From: Berberis thunbergii
Taxonomy: Eukaryota > Streptophyta > Magnoliopsida > Ranunculales > Berberidaceae
Direction: 5' to 3'
Assembly: GCA_003290165.1 (NCBI GenBank)
Contig: QNQO01000219.1
Span: forward strand, 930,001 to 994,000
DNA: 64,000 nucleotides
This document shows, piece after piece, positions 32,366-44,399 of this stretch. Under the pieces are notes generated by a model that made no database searches, was not told the origin of the DNA, and saw only the letters and a program-made list of their open reading frames with translations. Both the position numbers and the translations under genes were made by a program. Numbering within the stretch: position 1 is the first letter of the stretch; every line of letters begins with the position of its first letter.

Positions 32366-33728
32366 TAGAGGTGGTCACGGTTCGGTTCGGTTCCAAATTT
32401 TGAGGAACCTAACTCGAGCCGTTTAAAATTTTAACGGTTCCGATTTGGTTTGGTTCCTCTATTTTGAACGTTGGAACCGAACCTAACTCGAACCGTTTAC
32501 AACGGTTCGGTTCCAAACGGTTCCTTGAAACAAAGAATCCAATTTCATTAGGAGAAGAAAGATCCCATGAGAAATTACCATCGTTTATCTCAATCCCACT
32601 CCTTCCCTTTCCCAAAAAACTAAACTTCCAACAACCCAGAAAAAACAGAAACAATATTTTTAGCCAATTTGAAGGTAAGTATATAAAAGAAAATTTCCTT
32701 ATATGCAAAGCCAAAAGGCAGTATCTTTGTATTCTAGTTGTTCATATGCAAAGCTAAATAGCAATGAATCTGATCACTCAATCTTGGAAAAAACTCATGT
32801 ATAATTAAACAACATCAAAGTGAAAAACATGGAACAGAAGTTAACCTGGCAAGAGTTGTACATGTGGCTTCTTAGACTGAGGAGGACCTTGTTGTTGCAT
32901 GTCTTCTTGGTCATCTTTATCACCAAAAGCTATCTTCATAGCTTCTCTTCTTCATATTAGACTTTCCATTGGTGGTGAAACACTCACATATTTTCTTTCC
33001 TTTTTTTTTTAATATTTTCCAAATTTAGAAAGAAAAAAAAAACCCAAACCTTAGATCTCTGACTGTCTTTTTGCTTGCAGTGTTCTCTGTATTCAATCAA
33101 CAAAAACAAAACTGATTTAGGTGGGGTGGTGAGCTATTGGGGCAAATAAAATCTGTGTGTTTGACATTCTAATAGACAAGAGGATAAACCCAAGAGGAGA
33201 TCAGGAGAGTACCTACAAGAGGTGACGCCGATAAACCCACTGAGAGAGATCGGAGAGGAGGAGAGGGGTGACTCCGGCCGGAGGAATAAACCCAGTGAGA
33301 CTGACCAGAGATCGGAGAGGAGGTGAGAGACGCAGAGGTGACGACGGAAAGAGGAATACCTTACTCAGAGGAACTGAGGAAAACCTCACTGGGTGACGCC
33401 GGAGAGATGAAGACGCAGACGCAGGTACTCTTCTTCTTCTTCTTCTTCTTTTTTCCTTTATTTTCTTCTTTGAATGCAGTAACTGAACCCTAATCGAATA
33501 GGAGAGTATGGTATGGGTATATCAATATGTAAATTTGCAATCGGCTCGAAACGGTTCGGCCGAACCGTTTGAAAATTTTTTTTGGAACCGGAACCGAACC
33601 GTTTAAGAACGGTTCTGGAACCAAACCGAATCGTTTCACATTTTTATAAAGTAAAACCGAACCGTTTGGAATAAAACGGTTCGGTTCGATTTGGATCCAC
33701 GGTTCCTCGACCCGTTTGGCCACCCCTA
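32366..33728. mobile_element. hAT-type element nested in gypsy
   Basis: 1,363 bp with ends TAGAGGTGGTCACGGTTCG and, inward from the right, TAGGGGTGGCCAAACGGGT, and a perfect 8-bp duplication gtcacgat (32358-32365 and 33729-33736). Subterminal zones are built of cggttcggttcc words. The centre is a GC-rich purine/pyrimidine segment (33180-33450, with (ctt)n at 33430) resembling a transcript leader. On the minus strand 32850-32960 there is a short open stretch (GDKDDQEDMQQQGPPQSKKP) that may be a captured exon. No transposase. Confidence 0.9.
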
Positions 33729-33831
33729 GTCACGATACAGGAAAATTCCATACTAGAAATCAAGTGCAACGGTTCAGAAAAACAATTGGACGACTCCAAT
33801 CTTAGCATATATAATAAACGGAGAACTTCCA

Positions 33832-34850
33832 ATGGATAAGAGGGAGGTCCGAAAACTGCGAAATCGAGTAGCACGATACACAATGATTAATGACAGACTC
33901 TACAGGAGATCTGCCATAGGACCGTTGCTAAGATGTCTCTCAACCGACGATGCTAACTATGTTTTGCGAGAGATTCACCATGGCATATGTGGAAACCATC
34001 CAGGAGGAAGAACATTAACCTACAAAGATCTAACACTGGGATACTATTGGCCAATAATGCAAGTGGAAGCAAATAAACTCGTTCGCGCTTGTGACAAATG
34101 CCAAAGATTCGCCCCGTATACTCACATGCCAGGCCAAAATTTAATCTCGATGAGCAGTCCATGGCCATTCATACAATGGGGAATGAACATCGTAGGACCA
34201 CTTCCAATGTTCGTAAAAAAAAATTCCTCCTCGTAGCAGTGGATTACTTCACTAAGTGGGTAGAAGTGGAGCCGTTATCAAAGATAAGAGAGGCTCAAAT
34301 CGAAAAATTTATCTGGAAAGATATAATATGCAGATTTGAATTCCCAAGAGTGATTTTCACATACAATGGTAAGCAATTTGAAGGCAAGAAGATTAAAAAG
34401 TTGTGCGAAAACTTAAGCATCCAACAACTCTTCTCAACACTCGCCCATTCACAAGCAAATGGAGAAGCTGAGGTCACCAACGGAACAATCCTAGAGGCGG
34501 TTAAAAGGATGCTTGAAGCATCAAAAGGATTATGGGTGTTTGAATTACCAGGCATCATTTGGGCTTACAGAACAACGAAAAGAACTCCAATAGGAGAAAC
34601 CCCGTTTGCCCTTGCATAAGGATCTGAAGCAATGATACCACTAGAAGTTTGTATGTCAACATTCAGAACCGAAGAGTGCCGAGCAGAAGAAAACAATGAA
34701 GCACTGAGAGTCGGATTGGATCTCCTCGAAGAAAAGCGAGAAAATGCTTTGATAAAAACAACAACCTACCAGCAACGGATGGTTAGCTACTATAACAAAA
34801 AAGTAAAGCCTCGCACATTCAATGTCGGCGATTGGGTACTCTGAAAAATT
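33832..34850 (+). pseudogene. Gypsy integrase remnant
   Basis: The HHCC zinc-binding domain is visible: REIHHGICGNHPGGR, then GYYWPIM and CDKCQRFAP. After a shift in an A-run near 34216 the core follows: VAVDYFTKWVEVEP, IFTYNGKQFEG, LAHSQANGEAEVTN. The second catalytic Asp (SDNG in relatives) is Tyr here, so the DDE triad is lost. The C-terminal part continues past a stop to NKKVKPRTFNVGDWVL at 34842. Confidence 0.85.
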
Positions 34851-35635
34851 CAACTTAACATAAAGGAACCAGGCACGGGCAAACCGAATCCGAATTGGAA
34901 AGAACCATACAAAGTAGTCAAAATCAACAAATCAGTAACATATTGGTTGAAAATATATAGGATGAACAACTACCACGACCATGGAATGCAGAGCATTTGA
35001 AAAAGTATTATCAATAAACTTCCAAGTTTAAACCCTTCATCTCGTGTTCAAGCAATGAAGTTCATTCAGGACGTCAAAGTCAGACTAAGATTTTACTCAA
35101 AAAAACACATAGCACGACCAAGGTATCGGGCTACGAGTAAAGTTAAAATATATGTATTAGGACAAATAAGTCGGACATACACATAAAACTTCTAGTCTGA
35201 TCAACCATGAAGTAAACTAATAAGTAATTAGACATATAAGCCAGACTTATCTATGAATTTTTGGCGGACTAAAATGTACTACCTCAAAATACGTTTGAAA
35301 ATCTGGACATTTAAGGTCAAATTTATTAAAAAGCTTCTAAACGACTAATATGTCGAACCACGATGCCCAATTATAAAAAATTTGGACAAACAAGTAAGAA
35401 TTCAATCAGGAATGTCAAAAGCAAAAACAACTAAGTCTAATAAGTTAGGGGAAAAGACATATTGAAAAAAAAACGATAATCATAGATAAAATGAGATATT
35501 CAACGATTTTCTACTTCATTAAATCAGAATAAGTTACATAGATTGGAGAGGAGTTAGTAGAAACATTCGGGAAGAATCATGTGGAGGATGTTGAGTATTT
35601 GTATCAGCAACACTGCCGCTTAGAGAAAGATATGA

Positions 35636-35926
35636 CTATTCCCCACCCACAGCATCACTCCGCGAATCCGAAATGGATTCTTCTCCGTCCTCAAAGGCTT
35701 GGTTAGCAAAATAGCAATACCTCGACAAATCCAAACCTTGCGACTCCATAAATTCAAGAAAGTCATGACGACCAGTTCTTTATCTGGATAGTTTCTTCTC
35801 AGCAACATTCAACCGAGTACAAAATTTATTCAATTCCATCTCCAAAGCCTCAAGTTCAGAAGCAAACTTATTTTCAATAGCCTCGACTTCCTTCAGCAGA
35901 GCCTGAGCAGCTTCAACGAAATACAT
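35636..35926 (-). pseudogene. Antisense coiled-coil frame in Tat element
   Basis: On the strand opposite to gag-pol, between integrase and the 3' LTR, a 97-codon frame reads MYFVEAAQALLKEVEAIENK, FASELEALEMELNKF, one TAA, then RTGRHDFLEFMESQGLDLS, RYCYFANQAFEDGEESISD, ending at 35636. Only one stop interrupts it, whereas the gag-pol around it is riddled. Antisense extra ORFs are known from Tat-lineage elements. The similar LDFD-YRKAAF end of the antisense region at 38580-40140 in the second element supports the link. Function unknown. Confidence 0.6.
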
Positions 35927-36205
35927 CCTTGATGAAGAATAAGGGGATCAGGAAATACATCCTTCACATTCCCTTTTTATAGGATTGAGCAACGAAAAAA
36001 CCACTTATGGAAAGATGTGCAAGATATGATGGCTGCACGAAATCCCAAAAATCGTTTCGAAGCGAACAGGCAGACGAGACATCGAAGAAACAAATGTAGC
36101 AACAGTTGTTAATGACATTAAATGAACTGCAATGATGAAATCAAAAGTCCAATCGTTGTAGAGTTAGTGGCCAGGTCAGCATACCCACTAACTAGGGAGA
36201 GTAGC

Positions 36206-36712
36206 TGATGATACATCAAATAAGATTATCATCACGACCACACACGTGGAAAAAATCATCTATCACGATGACCGAGTATTTCAAGTCAAATCCGACTCAC
36301 AAAGCCAAAAAAGGGCCCATCAGAATGAATCATAGTCAGAGGCCCAAATCCAGGCCCAACGAAGCTCTCCTTAAAAAGGAGAAACATTACAGAAAAAAAG
36401 AGTCGTGGAGGGAGTTACTTCCCCAAGGATGTATCTTCATAAAGGAAGAGGCTGTTACAAAGAATGTCTCCTCTCATTGAGCCTCACATGCTTAAATCTT
36501 ATAGAGAATTAATAACGACCACCATATAAAGTAAAGAAAACATTCGAAAAATGTATGCATTTTAACTAAGTTTTGTCCAAATTAATCTCCATCTCAAACA
36601 AATTTACTGACCTAATCATCGGAGTGCCTTCAGCCACCAAACAGATGGTCTTTGGCAGTCTAACCTTTGTTTTGCTAGTCAGATTTTCAGAAGATTAGAT
36701 TTGGTCGCATCA
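36206..36712 (+). repeat. 3' LTR of Tat-type element
   Basis: Starts TGATGATACATCAAATAAG, ends TTTGGTCGCATCA, homologous to 27604-28028 with a block absent from the 5' copy. Confidence 0.85.
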
Positions 36713-36909
36713 GTCATGCCTTCGACTCTCCCCAAATGAGTGACTAAATTACCTTCCATATGCTGCTTCAAACCACTCTTAGAAGTAGAACTCACTTGAC
36801 AAAGAGTGCTATTTCATTCTGCCTTTTCCTTTTTCTTCCAACCACCCTTACTAAGACCAGTAGGTGCAATTCTCTTGATCCCACCAAGATTTGCATTCAC
36901 AGGCTTCGC
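36713..36909 (-). pseudogene. U1-like C2H2 zinc-finger exon fragment
   Basis: After a strong acceptor (ttgttgcag, 36910-36918) the minus strand reads AKPVNANLGGIKRIAPTGLS, KGGWKKKEKAE, a TGA, then NSTLCQVSSTSKSGLKQHME and G. The C-x-x-C-like LCQVSSTSKSGLKQHMEG block is the core of the U1-type/dsRNA-binding zinc finger of plant proteins (C-x-x-C...SL--H--G). The stop stands where relatives have Trp (EW-C). The 3' LTR of the gypsy element abuts it, so the remainder of the finger is cut off. Host pseudogene or insertion-disrupted exon. Confidence 0.4.
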
Positions 36910-36918
36910 CTGCAACAA

Positions 36919-37612
36919 AATAAATTACTAAGTACACTATCACAATTAGCATTGATAAACTGTGAAAACTAAATGTAAACTTCAGCTTTTGTTCTAAGCT
37001 CATCAGTTCCACCAATTCTTAGCTAACAACAAACTGCATAGACACACATCACAAAGTAAATTGTGCTTACAATCCAATAATCCATCTGTTGAAATATCTA
37101 TAAGATTTCTCTGAACTGAACCAATACTGCCGAGATAGGGTTCTATCGATCAAGAACAACTTAAAGTTTATGAAAAGAAACATGATGCTTAGACGTTCAT
37201 TGAAATAACAAATCATCTAACAATGAGTAAATGGAAAAAAAATTGAAGAAAATACAAATCTTCAGCAGGTATTGCATCATAACAGACCTCAAACCACTAT
37301 TGAAAACTAAAGAGTGAAGTTATACACTCCACAAAATTATACAAACTACTGACTATACATTATTATATGTATGCCTTTCACAAGTAAGGACATAACATAT
37401 CAATGGTCTAGCTGTATCCAACAATAATTTTATTTTGAATCCGCAAATTCATTTTTGACAGGTGATAGGTGTATCGTGTATCAGCTTCATTCATACTGAA
37501 TTAGGTTTTCAATAGATAGGTGTATCAACTAATTCCCAAAAAATTGAACCACATCAACCAATATAGCACCTCAATTTCATTGAAATTTAATCAATTCAAA
37601 CATAAAACCTAG
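36919..37612. other. Intron-like DNA between two LTR elements
   Basis: AT-rich. Probably intron of the zinc-finger pseudogene on the minus strand. No further exon identified. Confidence 0.3.
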
Positions 37613-38296
37613 TGATGTAGTTGATTCCCGCTCTCATTCCTTGTTGCTTACCTAGACCTGCACAGGTACCAAACGTGAGCCAATGACCACCGTGTGGTGG
37701 CCGATGACACTCCGATGCTTAAGATAGATAAGGCTTAGGAGAAACTTAAAATTGTAAACTGAGATTATATTGCATACCTCTACTTCATCGATCTTATCTT
37801 TCTTTTATAATGTAGGAGTCCTTGTTCAACTAGGCCTTTGGTGGGGTAGTTTAGGGAAAAAAATCTTACTGTGGAGATCCTTTCCTAATTAGGAGCTGCC
37901 CATGTGAGATAGTTTCCCTACACGATTCGTGCTCCAAGATTTGCAGGAATGGTTTCCCTTTTTTAGTGTTGTCTATGCAAGGAAGTTTCCTTGCCCGACT
38001 TATACTCTAATAAATGTTTCCTAGTTGGATCCAATGTGTTGTTGGCTTGCCTGTCTTGGGTAAATCTCTAAGATACTTGCCTTAGAGGTCTTACGAGTAT
38101 TGAGTTTAACCGCGTGACGTGTGAGCTTACTGGCTCATTGCAACTCGGATCTGACTGTCTAGATCTTGCTAATAATGGGCTTAGTGCTTTTTGGGCCTTG
38201 CTGGATTGAGCATGCAATCGAGCTTGCTTCGTTCTGTTGACGAGATTATCATGACACTTGACGGTGTTGATCGAAGGACGGTTTGGTGTATCATCA
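37613..38296 (-). repeat. 3' LTR of second Tat-type element
   Basis: Aligns over its full length with 43288-43972, with many shared words such as gcttaggagaaacttaaaa, aaactgagattatattgc and gtgagcttact. Divergence is considerable (I estimate near 15%), so the insertion is not recent. Confidence 0.9.
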
Positions 38297-38579
38297 GTTG
38301 CTCCCCCGAGTTAGTGGGATATCTACTCGGTCCACTAAATCGCTTTGATAGACACTATACAATTGTGATGATTGAACCCGAAATGTTGTCTCGAGCGACG
38401 CACGTCATTAAATGAGTTCTGTTCAGTAAGAAGAGGGGGTGTGACTGCATGGTGCTTATATAAGCCACCGCTTTTGTGAGATGGAGCCTTTTAACCTTGT
38501 ATCTCTTCTACGTCCTCTCTTTTATCTGTGTTCTCAGTTGAAAATCTCTATTTGTTTTTCTAAAAGTTAAAACTTTCTC

Positions 38580-40140
38580 TTCATGGCAAACAACATCAAA
38601 CTTACTCCCGGACATAACAAACTTTATGCTTGCCATACTTTTTACCAGGAACAGAAGGGTCCGATTTGGATAAGCTTCGTGAGGACTATGGGGTTTCTGA
38701 AGACTTGCAGCTTACCTCGTTGAGTGCTACTCACAACCCTTTGACGCCTCCGCAAGGGTTCATTGCTTTACATGAAGGCATGTTCCAAATGTCACTTGAC
38801 GGTTCAATATTTTGATTGATGTCCTTATCATGGCCAAACTTGCTGGCCATCTGTTGACTTCGCGGATACTCCACTTGCTAACTTCTCATCATCTTAATGC
38901 CATGGAGTTTGTTTGTTGAGTACTTCGCAGTGTTTGGGCTCATTGTCTGTTGACTTTAAGTTTGGAAAAAAATTATTTTTTGGCTTATTCTTATTCCTCA
39001 TACTTCAAGGTGGATGGGCGGCCTTGCAATGCTTTTCCTTATTTTTATACTTCCATGTGCTTTCACAAAAATTGATAGAGTTGTCTTGCTGTTTTGCGCA
39101 GAAAAATTCGTGGCTCCAACTCTTACTGTGGAGGAGGAGTCGGTGAGGGGGCGTTTAATGAGTTTCCCTTGATTGATGTTGAAGAGGTCATGGCCGCAAA
39201 CAATGTCGTGCGGAATGGATTGTTCAGGTACTTCCATGCAGGCTTTTGCTGTGCCTAGGTCATCGCCGAGGGAGATTGGTGGTGGTGGTTCCAGGAAGAG
39301 GAGGCTTACAATACCTAGCACTTCAAAGCAGGCTGAGTTGGATGCGACTATGTCACTTATTGGCCATCCCAGGAGAAGGAGGGTTGGCGACAAGCTTGGC
39401 TCTTCTTTTAAAATGATTATGTTAGAACAAGAAGTGGCGGTTGCGGAGTAGTCCGCTAAAGAGATGGCTCCTAAGAGGTGGAGTGTTTGTCCGAAAACTC
39501 ATGCCCCTGTAGTTGTACTGGATGGGAGTGGTTCAGAGCTGGTGTATGCTGATAAAGTCAATAATGTTCCTTGTGATCTCCAGTCCAATGAGCCTGGTAC
39601 CTTGGGAAGCAGATCTTCTCTCCCTCCCCCAGAGCCTGATGCTGAGCGTCGGGCTAATATTTCTTCTGAGAAGTCTACTGAGCTGGTGTCTCGCAAAGGT
39701 TCTTTGTCATTGTTTGTTAATGGTAATCTAAACGCTGACGCTTGTACTACAGTTCATGCTACGGAGGAGCCTTTTGTGGAGTTTTGCAGGTCCTACACGG
39801 ACACGCTTTATAAATTGCGCTTCTTAAGCAAAGTTGGTTGCTTTGTGCCTGGAGTTTGAATTCAATATAGCCGGTGAGCTACACCGAGTTCATGAGGCTG
39901 AGGTTTGGGCTGCGGACGTTCTGGCGGAGTTGAATTCACGAGAGCGATTAGCGGATGAGGAATCTCATGTGGTTGCGCTTTCACACAGACTGTCTGAAGT
40001 GAAGGAAAGTTAGCAGAGCCTAAGGCTTAGCGTGGAACTTCAGGATCTCCTGATATTGCCCATGGTAGGCTTGAGCTGCTTGAACCGATTGAAGATCAAA
40101 ATCCCCATTTGGAGCTTGATTTTGATTGATACCGAAAGGC
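38580..40140 (+). pseudogene. Antisense coding region of Tat element, broken
   Basis: Frames on the strand opposite to gag. 38630-38815 reads EGSDLDKLREDYGVSEDLQL and PLTPPQGFIALHEGMFQMSL. Pieces near 39130 read FVAPTLTVEEESVRGRLMSF. 39464-39859 reads SVCPKTHAPVVVLDGSGSEL and FVEFCRSYTDTLYKLRF. 39870-40010 encodes a coiled coil (HRVHEAEVWAADVLAELNSR). The PP-GFI-LHE motif resembles the N-terminal domain of plant retrotransposon-associated (transposase/gag-like) proteins of unknown role. Shifts and stops break it into at least five segments. Function unknown. Confidence 0.55.
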
Positions 40141-40700
40141 TGCTTTCTGAAATATTGGCGAGGCATAAGTTTTCGTTCCTGCGTTCCTGACTAACAACTC
40201 AAACCAGCTTCAAGTAACACTATTTTATTCCCCGCAGTTCCTTTTGATGTAAGTAGCTCTTCAGCTTCTGGAGCAAGTTTTCCAAAACAGTTGTAAATTT
40301 TGAAAAAAATTTAAAGAATGTTTATCAAGTAATTTTTCTACATGTACCCTCTGTAGCTAGATTGTGTAATGGTGCTATGCGCTAGTGTGTTGCTTACATT
40401 CTTGATCTTGACACTTTGCACTTCTCTTTTGTTGACATGCTTTGTCTTTCTTAAGTACTGGACTGTGGCTTCGATCTTGATCTTTCGTTAGTAGCCGAAG
40501 CTTTCCAAGCATTGCTCTTGAGAGTACAACGATCCATTGAACATATGTCAGGCTATACAAGTATTGATTGTACTGTCGTCTTTATTGCCGCATTTTATTT
40601 GCATGAGGGATGTTTTAGCGATAAGATTCGGTGATTATTCCTTTTGAAGGGACAACGATTCCTGGCAAGTTGTCTTCGCCAGGCTACATGAGCACTGACT
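40141..40700. other. Spacer between antisense ORF and tandem array
   Basis: No coding sequence. A ~130-bp pair of degenerate repeats (cgataagattcggtgattatt.. / caataagttcggtgatcatt..) near 40618-40860 leads into the array. Confidence 0.5.
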
Positions 40701-40869
40701 AAGCTCCATTTTCTAGGTCGTCATCGCCCGTTATATTCAGACTAGGCTTTGAGCAATAAGTTCGGTGATCATTATCTGTAGTTGGACAATGATCCTTGGC
40801 AAGTCGTCTTCACCATGCTACATGAACACAGACTAAGCTCCCACTTTCTAGCCCGTCATAGCCCGTTTT

Positions 40870-41930
40870 ATTTGGACTAGGCTTCGAGCAATATAAGTAC
40901 AATCTGACTATGGTCGTCTTGACCCACTCAATAAGTCTAACTTGGAGGTCTTGACTTATGTATAAAGAGTGCAAGGCTAGCTGTGGTCGTCCCGACTTGT
41001 ATTCATGGAGTGCAAGCCTGACTATGGCCATCTTGACTTGTGCGATAAGTCCGACTTTAGTTGTCCTGGCTCATTCAATAAGTCTGACTTTGGTCGTCTT
41101 GGCTCACTCAATAAATCTAACTTAAGGTCCTGAATTATATATACAGAGTGGAAGTTTGACTGTGGTCATCCTGACTTACTTTGCAAGTCCGACTTTGCCC
41201 GTCGTGGCTCACTCGATAAATCTGACTTAAGGGTCCTTATTTATATATACAAAGTGCAAGCCTGACTGTGGTCGTCTTGACACTCTGCAAGTATGACTTT
41301 TGCCGTCCTGGCTTACTCGATAAATCTGACTTAACGATCCTGATTTATATATACAGATTGCAAGCCTGACTGTGGCCGTCCTCACTTATTCTGCAAGTAT
41401 GACTTTGGCCGTCCTTGCTCACTCGATAAATCTGACTTAAGGGTCCTGATTTATATATACAAAGTGCAAGACTGACTGTGGTTGTCTTGACACTCTGCAA
41501 GTATGACTTTGGCCATCTTGGCTGACTCGATAAATCTGACTTAACGGTCCTAATTTATATATACAGATTGCAAGCCTGACTGTGGTCGTCCTCACTTATT
41601 CTGCAAGTATGACTTTTGCCGTCCTTGCTCACTCGATAAATCTGACTTAAGGGTCCTAATTTATATATACATAGTACAAAGTCTGACTGTGGCCCTCCTG
41701 ACTTATTCTACAAGTCTGACTTTGGCCGTCCTGGCTCAATCGATAAATCTGACTTAAGGGTCCTGATTTATATATACAGAGTGCAAGCTTGACTGTGGTC
41801 GTCCCCGACTTACTTTGCAAGTCTGACTGTGGCTGTCTTGGCTCACTCGATAAATTTCTGACTTAATGGTCTTGATTTATATATACAGAGTGCAAGCCTG
41901 ATTGTGGCCGTCCTGACTTGTGTATGGGAG
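40870..41930. repeat. ~107-bp tandem array in Tat element
   Basis: About nine units built on ctgactgtggtcgtcctgac, ctgcaagt.tgactttggc, actcgataaatctgacttaa and gatttatatatacagagtgc. The landmark ttatatatacagagtg recurs at about 41137, 41252, 41344, 41450, 41556, 41661, 41767 and 41877. Each unit is itself two related half-units (ctgact.tgg.cgtc). Tandem arrays at this place are typical of Tat-lineage elements and can seed satellite DNA. Confidence 0.9.
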
Positions 41931-42002
41931 TTAGGTAATGGAAGCCTGGTAACGAAATTTTGGCAAAAACAAATATCTTTTATTGATAATACTTTTTAAG
42001 GT

Positions 42003-43100
42003 GTTCTACATACCATGGCTGCATGAGGCTTCTACCGTCTACGTCTTCCAATTAATATGTTTCTGGCTTGTTGACCTTGGTCACCTTATAGGGAACCTCT
42101 TAATTTAGGTTTAGCTTTCCTCATATTGTGACCAATGTCTGATTGATAGTGTACTGGATGCACTGGTGTAAAGTGGAGATTGCCGCCTCCATCTGGTGAA
42201 GCCAGGGTCTCCCGACGATGATGTTGTAGGTGGATGGTGCATCGACCACCACAAACTCTTGAAGGATTATTTTTGGAGTCGTGGTTCTCCTGCCACTACT
42301 ATCAATTTGATCCTCCCTATCGGGAAGTACTTATCTTTGCTGAGTCCAACCAGGTGATGTGGCAAGGAGCTTAAGTTTTCTTCCTTCAGCTGCATGTTGC
42401 AGAACGTGTCCAGGAACAACACGTTCGTACTGCTTCCAGTGTTTACTAAAGACCTTATCACTTCCCAGCTTGCTATAGACACTGAAATGACCAAGGCATC
42501 ATCACGTGGAGTACGAATGCCTTGAAGATCTCCGTAAAGGTAAGGGGCAAAATTGGGCCCTGGGAGTGAATGTGTTGCATCTAATGGTCCTCGTAAGCTG
42601 ACCTGGTCCACAGTTTGCAGGCCAACCCCTTTCGAGACCTGTTGGAGCGCTCGGTTTTCGAGTTTACTCCGTGCATGATGCATACTTCATCGCAGTGCTC
42701 CTTGCTTTTCTCTTCTTCTTCATCCCTAGGGACAAATGACTTTTTCTTCCGCAATTTTCTTGGCGGTTAGTTTCTCATCTACAACGATGTAATTATGTGC
42801 CTCTTTTACCAGGTTTTCATATTTGTTGGGGTGGGGTGGGGGGGGGGGGGGTCAAAAGTTAGGAAGTTATAGAACTTGTTGTTCCTCAGATCGTCGTTGA
42901 AAGCTGCGATGACTATTGCATCATTAGAACCGTTGATGAGAGTCAATCATCATTGAAGTGCGTGACGTATGCTCTCAACATCTCATTCGACTTCTGCTCC
43001 ATAGATTTGAGTATCTTCACTATTTGCAAGATCTATTGTATATGAGTTGACAATAGATTCACCTTTTGGTCTACAGTGGCTACCGTCGGTACGAGGGTCT
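42003..43100 (-). pseudogene. Tat gag-protease remnant
   Basis: The best-preserved part, 42267-42683, reads LYGDLQGIRTPRDDALVISV, SLVNTGSSTNVLFLDTF and LVGLSKDKYFPIGRIKL, then continues after a shift as VVVDAPSTYNIIVGRPWLHQ and MEAAISTLHQCIQYTINQ to about 42130. This is the aspartic protease. The catalytic D-T-G is changed to N-T-G (SLVNTGSSTN), so it would be inactive. Upstream gag sequence to 43100 is present but heavily broken, and includes a G11 run at 42840. Confidence 0.8.
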
Positions 43101-43269
43101 GCATAGGTTCCTCTTATGGTTGTGGCGCGTCGGAGCGGGCGACCTTATGCTGTTTTGAGCATTTGTGGTTTTCGCCGCGTCTCCATTGTTGAGGGACTTG
43201 TTGTCACCATCTTGCTGATTATATGGAATAGGTGGTACTATTGTTCTTTTCGAGGAACTCTGTCGTTCC

Positions 43270-43287
43270 CCACAGATGGCGCCAAAC
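43270..43287 (-). promoter_or_regulatory. Primer-binding site of Tat element
   Basis: Minus-strand TGGCGCCATCTGTGGGG two to three bases after the LTR end (ACACATCA|GTT). Complementary to a tRNA 3' end and typical of gypsy elements. Confidence 0.75.
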
Positions 43288-43972
43288 TGATGTGTCGATT
43301 TCTGTTCTCCTTCTGCGCTGCTTACCTAGACCTACACAGGTAGCAAATGTGAGCCAAGGACCATAAGTGTGGTGGCTGATGATTTTCCGATGCTTAAGTT
43401 AGATAAAGCTTAGGAGAAACTTAAAAATGTAAACTGAGATTATATTGCGTACCTCTAGTTCATCGACATTATCTCCCTTTTATAGTGTAGGAGTCTTTGT
43501 TCGGCTAGGCTTTTAGTGACATAGTTTAGGAAAATAGATCCTGCTATGGAAATCATTTCTTAATTGAGAGCTATCCATGTGGAATAGTTTCCCTATACGA
43601 CTGATTCTCCTATATCTGTGTGAGAAGTTTCTCTTTTTGAGTGTTGTCCATGCAAGGAAGTTTCATTGTCCAACTTATACTCTAATATATGTTTTTAGTT
43701 GAATCCAATGTGTTGCTGATCTGCCTATTTTGGATAAATCTGTCAGATACTTGCCTTAGAGATCTTACGAGCATTGGGCCTAACCGCATGATGTGTGAGC
43801 TTACTGACTCATTGCAATTCGGATTCGGCTGTCTAAATCCTGCCAATAATGCAGCTTAGTGTTGTTTGAGCCTTGCTGGATTGAATATGCAATCTGATTT
43901 GCTTCATTTTGTTGATAAGATTATCATGACACATGTACGATGCCAACCGAAGGATGGTTTGATGTATCGTCA
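43288..43972 (-). repeat. 5' LTR of second Tat-type element
   Basis: Partner of 37613-38296. Adjacent to the primer-binding site, hence the 5' LTR in minus orientation. Confidence 0.9.
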
Positions 43973-44399
43973 CCAAGTTTTTGTAAAATTCACACAGAAT
44001 GCACATATACAATCATAAAAGTGTGAAATTGAAACCCTAAGCAAGAAAATAAGCAAATTCAAAACAAAATTTCACAAAATCGTTCAAAACTAGCAAATCT
44101 TGGAGAATTGTAGCATTAGAAGTGGAGAAGAGATGTGACTTGGTTTTAATTTCTGTCAGTGAAGCTGAACTCTTAGCAATGATCTCGGTGAAAAGGCTAG
44201 CCAAGGAGAGAAGACAAAGAGTGAAACCTTCGTAGAGAATAGAATTAGGAAGGCAGTAGAGAACTCGGGAACGGTGGTGGTGGGAGGCCGGTAGCGGTGG
44301 GTTTTGAGTCCTGTAAGTGAAGCTGCTCTCGGCGAGTTCAAACAAATGGAGGAAAGGGGGTCATCACGGATCAAAATTTCAACAAAAACACAAAAAAAA

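Larger units (their letters stand above)
27604..36712 (+). mobile_element. Ty3/gypsy Tat-type LTR retrotransposon, decayed
   Basis: LTRs at 27604-28028 and 36206-36712 (start TGATGATA, end ATCA), a primer-binding-like gcgccgtttgtaggaa just after the first, and gag, protease, RT, RNase H, extra RNase H and integrase remnants in plus-strand order. The second RNase H and the antisense frame before the 3' LTR are features of the Tat (Ogre/Retand) lineage. Many stops and shifts, LTRs clearly diverged, so this is an old insertion. Interrupted by a hAT element at 32366-33728. No convincing 5-bp TSD (acatt / gtcat). Confidence 0.85.
37613..43972 (-). mobile_element. Non-autonomous Tat-type LTR retrotransposon
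   Basis: 6.36 kb with LTRs at 37613-38296 and 43288-43972 (TGATGT...ATCA / GTCA), flanked by cctag / ccaag (4 of 5 match). On the minus strand the primer-binding site TGGCGCCATCTGTGGGGA follows the 43288 LTR directly, which sets the orientation. gag-protease remnants (42003-43100) come next, then a ~107-bp tandem array (40700-41930), then a plus-strand (antisense) coding region (38580-40140). There is no RT, RNase H or integrase, so the element would need a helper. Confidence 0.85.

Noticed and set aside
41000..41930. Tandem units considered as a CRISPR-like array
   Set aside because: Repeats are directly adjacent ~107-bp units without unique spacers, inside an LTR element of a plant genome.
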